Positions 17,368 to 24,981 of a stretch of 64,000 nt of DNA are shown here, piece by piece; position 1 is the stretch's first letter; each line of letters begins with the position of its first letter. The stretch is from the NCBI GenBank assembly GCA_944321365.1, contig CALULA010000001.1:186001-250000 (forward strand), written 5' to 3'. Below the pieces are notes generated by a model. It saw only the letters and a program-made list of their open reading frames with translations, had not been told where the DNA came from and ran no database searches. Made by a program: the position numbers and the translations under genes. The stretch is from an uncultured Paraprevotella sp. GTDB taxonomy: Bacteria > Bacteroidota > Bacteroidia > Bacteroidales > Bacteroidaceae.

Positions 17368-18409
17368 AGAAACTCTTCTCTTTTTCCAATGCTTCCGGGT
17401 AGTAAGTGTCATAAGCATTTTGCCAGTAGTCCGGCTGGTCGTAGTAGTCTTCCCATACGATGCAGAGGTCGAAAAAGTCAGGGTTGACGGTTACGTTCAC
17501 GTAGCCTTCGGCCATGCCGTATTCCGTGTGCGGAGCGATGTCCCGGCCCTGTGTCCAGTCATCCAGCCACCGGTACAGCAGGCGGTCAATGTCCAAGGTC
17601 AGCGAGAACGGGGTACGGGTGGAGTAGGCTGAGCAGTCCACATCCATACCGGCCACCAGCATGCCGGAGAACATTTCCTCGCGTACATATTTATATATAC
17701 CGCTGGCCGACCCGCCTGCAAGGGGAAAGACGAAGGCGTCCCACGACAGTCTTGTCATCGCGGCATAGGCTTTTTCAGGGGCGTTGAATCCTGTGATGTC
17801 ATCGGCCAGATAGGTCACGGTAGCCGCTTTTCCCTCGGCCTGTGCATATCCTTGTATGAAGCCCTCTATGGCGGGTTGCAGGGTAGGATCGTCCGGACAG
17901 GCGGCCACAACGCAGGCCTCCGGACACTCCCCCGCCATGCGTCCGCAAAGGTATGCCGCCCCGTAGCGGCGCAGACTGACGGTGTGCACTCTTGCAGGAA
18001 GATTCTCCTTCTCGCTCTCGCAGAGCAGGATGCTTTGCGTGTCGGTCAGCGGCGGCAGACTGTCTTGCAACAGCACTTCCAGTTCGCTGGCTCCCAGAAT
18101 CAGGAGCGAGCGGTCGATGGTGTTCGCCGCGCAATAGTCGTCCAATGCGGCCCGTGCCTCGTCGATGTTCCGCGGCGAGACGACCGACAGGGCTATGTTC
18201 TGCCGTTGGGCAAAGTCCATGACACCACCGAGAATCAGGTCGTTGTAGCCATTGTCGCCCATGCCGCCGATGGAGGTCACAAGCGTTATGGTAGGGTGCA
18301 GCTCTCCGTCTGCGGCAGGCAGGGCGTCCTCCTCACTGCAAGAGGACCACGACAACACGAATGCCGCCATGGTTCCTAAGTGCAGAATGTGCCTGATGGT
18401 TTCTCTCAT
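17351..18409 (-). CDS. BMP-family substrate-binding lipoprotein
   Basis: A 352-residue lipoprotein whose start forms ATGA with the stop of the upstream MACPF gene; the much longer open frame upstream is not used. Lipobox WSSC gives lipid at C24, followed by SEED. The mature part resembles the BMP/Med family of nucleoside-binding lipoproteins, with TSIGGMGDNGYND near residue 45 (family pattern G-D-x-G/S-F/Y-N) and a C-terminal lobe with AGMDVDCSAY. No ABC permease is nearby, so it is more likely a surface ligand sensor or partner of the MACPF proteins than a transport component. The BMP assignment is fairly firm; the role is inferred. Confidence 0.75.
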   Translation of the reverse strand: MRETIRHILHLGTMAAFVLSWSSCSEEDALPAADGELHPTITLVTSIGGMGDNGYNDLILGGVMDFAQRQNIALSVVSPRNIDEARAALDDYCAANTIDRSLLILGASELEVLLQDSLPPLTDTQSILLCESEKENLPARVHTVSLRRYGAAYLCGRMAGECPEACVVAACPDDPTLQPAIEGFIQGYAQAEGKAATVTYLADDITGFNAPEKAYAAMTRLSWDAFVFPLAGGSASGIYKYVREEMFSGMLVAGMDVDCSAYSTRTPFSLTLDIDRLLYRWLDDWTQGRDIAPHTEYGMAEGYVNVTVNPDFFDLCIVWEDYYDQPDYWQNAYDTYYPEALEKEKSFYENEQ

Positions 18410-19686
18410 TTCAGATATGTGTTTCTGATGTAATCCTCCACGGCATTGGCTTTTGCCGGGTTCAGTCCGGTGATGATTTCCCAGATGGGTGTTACGGAGA
18501 AGTTCACCATCACCAAGTCTTCGTCTTTTGCCGTAGCCGGATCCTCGAAACAGGTATACCATTGCTCGAAGAGGGTAGGATCGGTGAGCGGTTCGCCAAC
18601 ATTTGCGTATTTCTGCAACTCGCTGTTCAGGCGTATACCGGCATCGCCTCCTCCGGAAACGTTGAAATTTCCCTCGAAACTCTTTTTCACTTCTTGCCAA
18701 GTTTTTTCGTCGACGATAGAAGCAGAAGTGCTGATGAAGAGCACTTTCACGTTGATGGTCGTGGAAATCTGCTCCACGGTGGTCTTTGTGTTCTGGGTGA
18801 CGGTGAAGTAATAGTCCAGTTTTCCTCCCAGATAGGAGGCTGTTACTACGTGTGTCCCGAACTTGCGGACAATATCTTGGGGCGTATTGTTCTTCACGGC
18901 ATTCCGGAATGAGGAGGTCGTGCACCACTTCAGAACTTCCTCGTCGTAGAGGTCCACATCATTACCGAAGTAGGCCAGTTTCACTGTCCTTGTGTCACGG
19001 CACCACGCAAAGAACCGGTTTGTCTGTTCGGTGGTTTGCTGGTTGAAAGCTACCGACACTTTGGCCGAGGCGATTTTCAGGTCCACTCCGCCAGAGATGG
19101 CTCCGCCGATGGCGGTCTGCAGTTCCTCTACGCTTGTTCCTTTCTTGAAGAAAGCTTTGGTAGAGGACGAGGGGATCACGGCAATCGCGTTATTGCCCCA
19201 GTCGTTCCGCAGGGCAGCTGCATCGAAAATCTGTCCTTTTATGCCACTCTGGTCCGCATAGTCTATGCTGCAGTCGTATCCCCAGCCCAGACCGCAGTCG
19301 CGTGTCAGGTTCAGAATGGGGCTGCCGTTGTTGGAATTGTCGTCCTGACTGACGGCTACGCTCAGATCGCCGTTCTCGGTGTGTATGCGTACTGTGGCCT
19401 GACGCTGTGCTTCGTCGTCGTTCTGCTGTACATAGAGTTGCACCATGCCGTCACCATTGCCTTGCGTTCCGGTCAGCGTGATCCATTCGGCATCGCAGTC
19501 AGCTGTCCACGCTCCGGTGGTAGTGAACTGTAGGGTGTCTATCTGGCAGGCCGAGTTGAACTGTAGTACCGGTTCTGTTTGGAGTATTGCCCCGCCCGCC
19601 TTTTCCTGTCCGTCGTCGTGACAAGCGGCCAGCAAGAAGAGGGCAGAGAGGGCAATCCCTATCCTATTATAATAAGGTATGTGCAT
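18406..19686 (-). CDS. BACON-MACPF domain lipoprotein (operon MACPF gene 3)
   Basis: A 426-residue lipoprotein with lipobox LAAC (C22) followed by HDD. A BACON-type immunoglobulin domain covers about residues 40-115 (FTTTGAWTADCDAEWITL). The MACPF domain follows, starting at GLGWGYD and carrying the family signature FGTHVVTASYLGG at 276-288. MACPF/perforin proteins assemble into rings and insert beta-hairpins to make pores; Bacteroidales secreted antimicrobial proteins belong here. There is no extra C-terminal domain. It is 14 bases downstream of the second MACPF gene and overlaps the BMP gene by 4 bases. Target membrane unknown. Confidence 0.9.
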   Translation of the reverse strand: MHIPYYNRIGIALSALFLLAACHDDGQEKAGGAILQTEPVLQFNSACQIDTLQFTTTGAWTADCDAEWITLTGTQGNGDGMVQLYVQQNDDEAQRQATVRIHTENGDLSVAVSQDDNSNNGSPILNLTRDCGLGWGYDCSIDYADQSGIKGQIFDAAALRNDWGNNAIAVIPSSSTKAFFKKGTSVEELQTAIGGAISGGVDLKIASAKVSVAFNQQTTEQTNRFFAWCRDTRTVKLAYFGNDVDLYDEEVLKWCTTSSFRNAVKNNTPQDIVRKFGTHVVTASYLGGKLDYYFTVTQNTKTTVEQISTTINVKVLFISTSASIVDEKTWQEVKKSFEGNFNVSGGGDAGIRLNSELQKYANVGEPLTDPTLFEQWYTCFEDPATAKDEDLVMVNFSVTPIWEIITGLNPAKANAVEDYIRNTYLK

Positions 19687-19700
19687 GGCGGAGATTCTTT

Positions 19701-22091
19701 TTATAGTTCTGAAACTTTATCTGTCAGAAGCTGAACAGTGCCACACGTTCCGGAAGAATCACCCTGTCCGATGGCACTGAGAGCTTTGATTCCTTTGGAT
19801 ACTGTCACCTTGGTTACGCCATCAGTTATTTTGATGTTGCCGCATGTCGCATTCGGTCCACTGCCTATTGCGGCATGGTTTATAGCTGTGGAAACAGCCG
19901 TAATCTCGCCTCCGGTGATTGTTATGTCTCCAAAATTGTAAGTGAAAAGCCCATTGGTACTTGTTCCTATTGCAGCTCCGGCAGAGCTCCTTACGTCTAT
20001 TTTTCCTCCTGTAATGATGAGATTTCCGCCTTTAGAGTTGTTGGTCGACGTTCCGATGCCGGGTCCCAGCGGAGATGTTATGCTCAAAGTTCCGTTACCT
20101 GAAATGGTAAGTGTTTGTCCTGTTTGAATGTCGATGCCTGCAGCGTTTGAAGTCTGTTTTATGGTATTTTCCGTATGATCTGCCAATATGATATTGTTGT
20201 TTCCGTTGCATGCTATGCTCTGAAAACTGGCATCTGACAGCCAAGCCGTTACTCCGTTGTCCAGTATGAGTTTCAATGATGCGTTCGATTTCATGATGAT
20301 TGCATCGTATTCGAGGGTGTAAGGGCTTGTTTTGACTTCATCAAGATTCAATACAAAAGGTTCCCATTCGAAATCCACTGTGCGGTAGAATTCGGTAAGG
20401 CCAGCCGGGAAGATAGTAATGTTGCCCGTGGCGTCTACGTACAGTTCCGTTAATGCTCCCGTAGAGAGAGTCTCGAACTCTTCTGTGACGAACCGGCCGT
20501 TTCTGTCCGTATGGAACTTGCAAGGCTTGCGGGTGGGGCTGCCTACGAAAAAGCCGCGTGTGTAGTCCACCTTGCCTATGTTTCCGGAGTAGATGACCGT
20601 GGAATATTCCGTGCCGGAAAGTTCCGGCATCAGCATCCGTCTGGCCACGACTTCCACGTCTATTTCCGGAATGGTAAGGCTGGATTCTCTTTCCTCATTT
20701 ATTTTCTGATAGAAGTTCTGCAGCACATACAAGTCCGGTCCGTGGTAGGTTGTGTCGTTGGCATATATTTCGTCCTGGTATTTGCCCGTCATAAACTTGC
20801 GCAGGGCGTTACGTGAGGCCTCGGTGGGCAGCAGGTCGTAGATGGGAATGGTTTCCATGTCTATCAGTGCCAGACTGGTCTTGTTCTGGATGGTGGATAC
20901 CCAGCCGTCCAGTTTCTTCTTGTCTTTCACCTGGTTTTGGAATTCTGCGAACGTTGTACCGGGGGCAAGGGAGTAGACGTTGTTGCCGCCATAGGTGGAC
21001 AGTGAGATGCTTGTGTTGCTGGCGATGGCTTTTTCTTCGCTGTTCATGTTGAAATCTCCGCCTACATTAATTACGGATACGCCCAGCTCTAATGCCGCAT
21101 GGATGTCGCTGGAAGAGATTTCATCAGTCTCTTTCAACTGCATGGACAGTTTCAGCTCTCCGCCCAGCGTGCCTTGGGTGATGACGTGGGTGCCATATTG
21201 GTTGAGGAGCCGGCGCATGGTTGTCTCGTCGTTCGGATTGGCTTTCAGGGCATCGATGTATCTTTTGAATGTGGTCTGGAAAATGTCCATGCCTTGTTGC
21301 GCCATGTAGCGGAGCGCATTGGGCCGGAGTTCGCGCGACCCCACGATGTGCTGTATTTCTTCCATGGCATAGGTGTATTTCTCATTGCCGGTATTATTTT
21401 TCGCATAGCCGGCGTCGACTGCCACTTTGAAAGCGGAGAAGCCGACTTCTATGCCGGCGTTGATGGACAGCTGGTTGGCCACCGCCGAGGTGCTGTTGCC
21501 GGTCACCGACTCAACCCGCGAATAATAGCGGTCCTCATCCCTCACTGCATCCGGCTCATTTATGGTCTTGAGCATCTTGAACATTTTGTTCATCTTGATA
21601 GGAGTGCTGGCCATCATATTGTATTTGGTTTGGTCGGGGAGGCCAAAGACGTTCACGGTGTAACCTACGCCGTATGACATCATGAGGTCGTCTTCTGTAA
21701 GTATCGCACCGTTGTCTTCATCGCTGATCAGGCCATGCTGGAACAGTGTGAACTGCAGGACGGTACCATCCGAACCGACAACGGTCAGCGTGCCGGAGCG
21801 GTCTTCTTCTTCGTCATTGGTGTCGGCAAAGAGGACAATCTGCTCACCTTCGTTGCCGTTGTCGTTCATGGGGCCGGCCCATTCCGGGTATTCCGTCACT
21901 GTCCAGCTTCCTGTCAGGGGGACGTCTATCTTATAGAAACTGTTGATGCGCCTCATTTCTATCTGTGTGGGTACGTCCGAGCCTGTGCCGCCCGGCACAG
22001 GCGTATCGTCCTTGCAGGCGGATAAGGCGAACACCCATGCCGCAAGGAGAACAAAAGTGGCTAGTTTTGAATATAAGGTTTTCATTTTCAT
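19701..22091 (-). CDS. BACON-MACPF lipoprotein with C-terminal glycine-rich beta-helix domain (operon MACPF gene 2)
   Basis: The largest of the three, 796 residues. Lipobox LSAC lipidates C26, followed by KDD. A BACON-like domain lies at about 38-115 (LTGSWTVTEYPEWAG). The MACPF domain starts at SYGVGYTVNVFG with its signature YGTHVITQGTLGG at 299-311. After about residue 590 the chain switches to short repeats of the type GNITITGG, GPGIGTST and AAIGSG, typical of a right-handed beta-helix, resembling the Cthe_2159-type carbohydrate-binding family. This C-terminal part is the likely receptor-binding module. An in-frame ATG at 22085 is an alternative start. The domain reading is firm; glycan binding is inference. 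Confidence 0.88.
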   Translation of the reverse strand: MKMKTLYSKLATFVLLAAWVFALSACKDDTPVPGGTGSDVPTQIEMRRINSFYKIDVPLTGSWTVTEYPEWAGPMNDNGNEGEQIVLFADTNDEEEDRSGTLTVVGSDGTVLQFTLFQHGLISDEDNGAILTEDDLMMSYGVGYTVNVFGLPDQTKYNMMASTPIKMNKMFKMLKTINEPDAVRDEDRYYSRVESVTGNSTSAVANQLSINAGIEVGFSAFKVAVDAGYAKNNTGNEKYTYAMEEIQHIVGSRELRPNALRYMAQQGMDIFQTTFKRYIDALKANPNDETTMRRLLNQYGTHVITQGTLGGELKLSMQLKETDEISSSDIHAALELGVSVINVGGDFNMNSEEKAIASNTSISLSTYGGNNVYSLAPGTTFAEFQNQVKDKKKLDGWVSTIQNKTSLALIDMETIPIYDLLPTEASRNALRKFMTGKYQDEIYANDTTYHGPDLYVLQNFYQKINEERESSLTIPEIDVEVVARRMLMPELSGTEYSTVIYSGNIGKVDYTRGFFVGSPTRKPCKFHTDRNGRFVTEEFETLSTGALTELYVDATGNITIFPAGLTEFYRTVDFEWEPFVLNLDEVKTSPYTLEYDAIIMKSNASLKLILDNGVTAWLSDASFQSIACNGNNNIILADHTENTIKQTSNAAGIDIQTGQTLTISGNGTLSITSPLGPGIGTSTNNSKGGNLIITGGKIDVRSSAGAAIGTSTNGLFTYNFGDITITGGEITAVSTAINHAAIGSGPNATCGNIKITDGVTKVTVSKGIKALSAIGQGDSSGTCGTVQLLTDKVSEL

Positions 22092-22106
22092 CGTTTTTTA
22101 TGAAAG

Positions 22107-23390
22107 TTATTTTGTGGTTAAGCTGCGGGTAACAGGAAGGTCGTAATAGTACAATCTGTCGGTGTAGTTGTCTATCTTGTCCCGTATCTCATCGGGGAAC
22201 AGACTGGAAATTTTGCTCAGTTGGAAAGACATCAGTTCGTATTTCTCTTCGTCGGTAAGAGATTTCCGCCAAGATTCGATGGAGTCTGCGTTGACAACAT
22301 TGGCGGCCACTTCCGTGGCCAGCTTGACGGCATCTCCGCCCTTGACCGTGAATTTCTCTATCCGCTCCTCGTCCAGCGAATTGAAGTCGTCCCGATAGTT
22401 CGCATCGGCGTTCAGTCCGAACTTGTCAGCGAAGCCCACGTTGACGGCAGCCTGTATGTTCAGGTTGTCCGCTACGTTTTCTGTTCTGGAAGAGAAATAG
22501 TACTCATAGAATCCGCCCAGACTGGCCAGTTTGATGAAGTGCGTGCCATAATGGTCTATCAGTTCGCGGATGGTCTCGTCGGATCCGCCGCTCTTTATCA
22601 CTTTCTCGCGCTCGGCAGCGAAATCTGCGGTGAAGAGTTCTGCCTCCTGAGCATCCAATTCATCTATTTCGAGAGTGACGAGTTTCTGCTGATACCAGCT
22701 CCTGATTTTGGTGAATAACCGCTTGGAGTCGTTCAGGGCCGTCTTGCCGAACGAAGCCTGTACGTCAAGGCTGAACGCACTGAAATTCCCGTCCAGTTGG
22801 AGCTTGGCCCCCATGTTGTCCGACAGTTCGCTGCCGCTTTCGCCTTGATAATAGTCAATCTGGCTGGATGCGTTGGTCTGCACTTTGTAGCAGTCGGGGT
22901 CGAACTCCAACAGCTTTTGCGTATTGAACACCTGGTCGCGCAGCCCGCGGAAGTCCATGTAGGTGCGCACGTCGAAACTCCATCCCACGGCGTAGGTGCG
23001 CTGCAGGAAGAATGTCTGTTCCGTTGATTGTCTTACGGCCACGGAGCGTTTCCGGCCGTCGGCATAGCGGATGACCACCGTACCTTCGCGCCGCGTGCGG
23101 CTGTTGCTCTCCACATACAGCCGGATGGAGTCGGTGGCCAGTCCGTTTTTCTTCACCGGAGTGACCCACCGGGGCGTTTCCTCAATGCTCCATGCGGCAG
23201 ATTCCCCGTTGTCGATGGCGTAGATGTCGCTGTTGCCGTTCAGGTCGAGCAGGTTGTCCTGCTGTGCGGTGGTTTGTCCGACGGTGGTGGCCAGACCGTC
23301 AGTGTCATCATTGCAGGCAGCCAACGCCAGGCAACCGGCCAGAAGGGCCGACGCGCAGGCCGTTGTGCAAAAAAGATCCCGTTTTTTCAT
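22107..23390 (-). CDS. BACON-MACPF domain lipoprotein (operon MACPF gene 1)
   Basis: First gene of the operon, 427 residues from the ATG at 23390; the open frame begins 39 bases earlier, but the basic start MKKRD fits the signal peptide. Lipobox LAAC gives C26, followed by NDD. A BACON-like region lies at about 55-125 (SAAWSIEETPRWVTPV), then the MACPF domain beginning AVGWSFDV with signature YGTHFIKLASLGG at 281-293. The three MACPF proteins differ widely from one another, so they are old paralogues rather than a recent duplication. It ends 15 bases before the second MACPF gene. Confidence 0.9.
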   Translation of the reverse strand: MKKRDLFCTTACASALLAGCLALAACNDDTDGLATTVGQTTAQQDNLLDLNGNSDIYAIDNGESAAWSIEETPRWVTPVKKNGLATDSIRLYVESNSRTRREGTVVIRYADGRKRSVAVRQSTEQTFFLQRTYAVGWSFDVRTYMDFRGLRDQVFNTQKLLEFDPDCYKVQTNASSQIDYYQGESGSELSDNMGAKLQLDGNFSAFSLDVQASFGKTALNDSKRLFTKIRSWYQQKLVTLEIDELDAQEAELFTADFAAEREKVIKSGGSDETIRELIDHYGTHFIKLASLGGFYEYYFSSRTENVADNLNIQAAVNVGFADKFGLNADANYRDDFNSLDEERIEKFTVKGGDAVKLATEVAANVVNADSIESWRKSLTDEEKYELMSFQLSKISSLFPDEIRDKIDNYTDRLYYYDLPVTRSLTTK

Positions 23391-23459
23391 GCTGATTTGT
23401 TTTTGATGCTTAGAACGCATATTGTACAATATTTTTTTATATTCCTTAATGTGCGTTTA

Positions 23460-23467
23460 CAAAAGTA
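23460..23467 (-). promoter_or_regulatory. -7 promoter box for the MACPF-C13 operon
   Basis: Read on minus the bases are TACTTTTG, matching TAnnTTTG, 69 bases before the first MACPF gene. The leader between is AT-rich. No perfect -33 TTTG is found at the usual distance. Confidence 0.5.
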
Positions 23468-23598
23468 CAAAAAAGTGTTTTAGTCTTTTCTCTTTCAAGG
23501 TTAAAGTTGCTTAATTCGCTGTTTCTCATAGTCCGCATCACTCCTGCCGTTGGTGTATAAAAAATGTTATCCTCTGCACGATTGTAGGAAAAATGTGG

Positions 23599-23606
23599 TA
23601 TTTTTG
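23599..23606 (+). promoter_or_regulatory. -7 promoter box for the membrane protein gene at 23633
   Basis: TATTTTTG on plus matches TAnnTTTG, 26 bases before the start codon. It faces away from the MACPF operon promoter. Confidence 0.5.
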
Positions 23607-23632
23607 CCCCTGCTTAGTTTTCGCACGACATT

Positions 23633-24559
23633 ATGGAAGAGAATGAAGAAAAAGGACTGTTTCAGGTGCGGAGTTATCTGAAATGTTTGGATGAGGGTTT
23701 CAAATTGCCGACCCGTCATATTTTGCCCTTGCTGAAGTTTCTGTGGCCGTCGCTGGCCGCCTGTTCGGTGGTGGCCGGGCTGTGGGGCGTTTTTGTGAAC
23801 CGGCTTTCGGTGGTTTTTGCCCAATGGTGGGCGGCTACGGAGCCGGTGGTGCTCATGTCCTCCGTGCTGACGCTGGCGATATTGCTCGTCCTGTCGCTGC
23901 TGGCACAGAGTTTTTATGCGGGGCAGGTGATGCATGTCGTGTCGCGTTACGCCGGGGAAGCGGCTTGGCCCGTTCTGAAGTGGAGCAGTGAGCGGCGCGG
24001 TGTGCTTGCGGTTTCTGTGCGTGCGCTGACGCTTGCCGTGGTGGGGCTGGTTGTGCTGGCTCTGCTGCTGACACCGTTTGTGTGGTGGCTGGGAGCGACC
24101 GATGTGTGGACTCTCGTGGCTTTTGGCGTCATTCTGCTGGTGCTGGGCGTTCCGTATGTCATGGTGACGCTGGACTATGTGCTGTGTGGTGAGCACCGTT
24201 TCGTGCAGAGTCTGGCACGGCTGAAAGATGGTTTCAGGAATTGGGGACTCTTGTTCATCGTGTTGTTTTGCAGCGGACTGCTGTTGCTGCTGCTTGTTGT
24301 GGTCAGCTGGTTGCCGGCGGGCATACTGGCGCATGCCGGTCATCTCTCCGCCCTGACCGTGCTGGGCGGTGATGCTACGGATCTTCCGGCATTCGTGCCT
24401 GCTTTCATCGTGATTTCGTTTATGGTGGCATCGGTGGCTGTCAGCGTGTTCAGCTGGTTGATGCTGTTTCCCTTGTCTTATCTTTACGGTTCCATAGAGG
24501 CCCGCAGGAAAGAGCTGGCCGAATTTGAGGCCGAGGAACTGCGGTTGCAGAAGGCCTGA
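23633..24559 (+). CDS. Multipass inner-membrane protein of unknown function
   Basis: A 308-residue protein with an acidic cytoplasmic-looking start (MEENEEKGLF), then about six hydrophobic segments (near residues 35-55, 70-92, 122-142, 150-168, 200-222 and 258-285) and a charged C-terminal tail rich in Glu and Arg. No catalytic or transport motif is recognised. It is transcribed alone, divergently from the MACPF operon and ending in a terminator, so any link to that operon is only positional. Homologues are expected among Bacteroidetes conserved hypothetical proteins. Confidence 0.8.
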   Translation: MEENEEKGLFQVRSYLKCLDEGFKLPTRHILPLLKFLWPSLAACSVVAGLWGVFVNRLSVVFAQWWAATEPVVLMSSVLTLAILLVLSLLAQSFYAGQVMHVVSRYAGEAAWPVLKWSSERRGVLAVSVRALTLAVVGLVVLALLLTPFVWWLGATDVWTLVAFGVILLVLGVPYVMVTLDYVLCGEHRFVQSLARLKDGFRNWGLLFIVLFCSGLLLLLLVVVSWLPAGILAHAGHLSALTVLGGDATDLPAFVPAFIVISFMVASVAVSVFSWLMLFPLSYLYGSIEARRKELAEFEAEELRLQKA

Positions 24560-24582
24560 TGTGCCGGCGGACAGAAAAACGG

Positions 24583-24617
24583 AAGGGGCGGTAGTCGTTT
24601 GCGGCACCGCCCCTTTT
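24583..24617 (+). terminator. Rho-independent terminator after the membrane protein gene
   Basis: A 10-bp stem AAGGGGCGGT / ACCGCCCCTT with a 13-base loop is followed by TTTT on plus. Confidence 0.7.
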
Positions 24618-24981
24618 CGTCTGCTCCTTTCGGTTGTGGCTCATGTGTTTGCGGAAGGCGTCATGCGTCGTTCCCGGATGTTACTGTCAGGCTGCGGGTT
24701 GTCGGCATGCCTTTTCCCAGCTGTTGCCCCTCACTGTCGGGGCAAGGCGCACCGGTTTACGGCATGTTCAGAAAGGCGTAGCGGGAACAGGTGGATTTTT
24801 TGTGCGCAAGAACGTCCGGGGTTATGCGCAAGAAAGCGTGCGGCTTTGCGCAAGACTTTTATTTCTCATGCGCAAGGAGTTTATTTCTCTTGCTCGAAGC
24901 TTCCGTTTCTGGTGCGCAGGACTTGTCCGCACCCTGCGGCAGGGCGCGATGAGGCTCCGGGGACAGGCTGCGGGCGGTGCC
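24618..24981. other. Intergenic region with a 22-bp periodic array
   Basis: Between the terminator at 24583-24617 and the porin stop codon at 24982 no credible gene is seen. The part 24803-24934 is the periodic array listed separately. The rest shows nothing I can name. Confidence 0.6.
24803..24934 (+). repeat. 22-bp periodic repeat array, six units
   Basis: The 9-base core TGCGCAAGA starts at 24803, 24825 and 24847, then TGCGCAAGG at 24869, degenerate TGCTCGAAG at 24891 and TGCGCAGGA at 24913. Every step is exactly 22 bases, while the 13 bases between cores differ strongly. The same core and step occur at 38946-39011, 49237-49324 and 59459-59568. Confidence 0.85.

Noticed and set aside
18410..18928. 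Long N-terminal extension of the BMP lipoprotein frame
   Set aside because: It runs antiparallel-free through the MACPF coding region in another frame, is Arg/His-rich and lacks domain character. The start at 18409 gives a proper lipoprotein signal and ATGA coupling.
23567..24607. Minus-strand open frame of 346 codons
   Set aside because: It is the complement of the membrane protein gene at 23633-24559, rich in His/Gln, with no signal or domain.
24803..24934. Regular 22-bp repeats as a CRISPR array
   Set aside because: The conserved core is only about 9-14 bases and the variable part about 10-13 bases, far below CRISPR repeat and spacer sizes. No cas gene is present.
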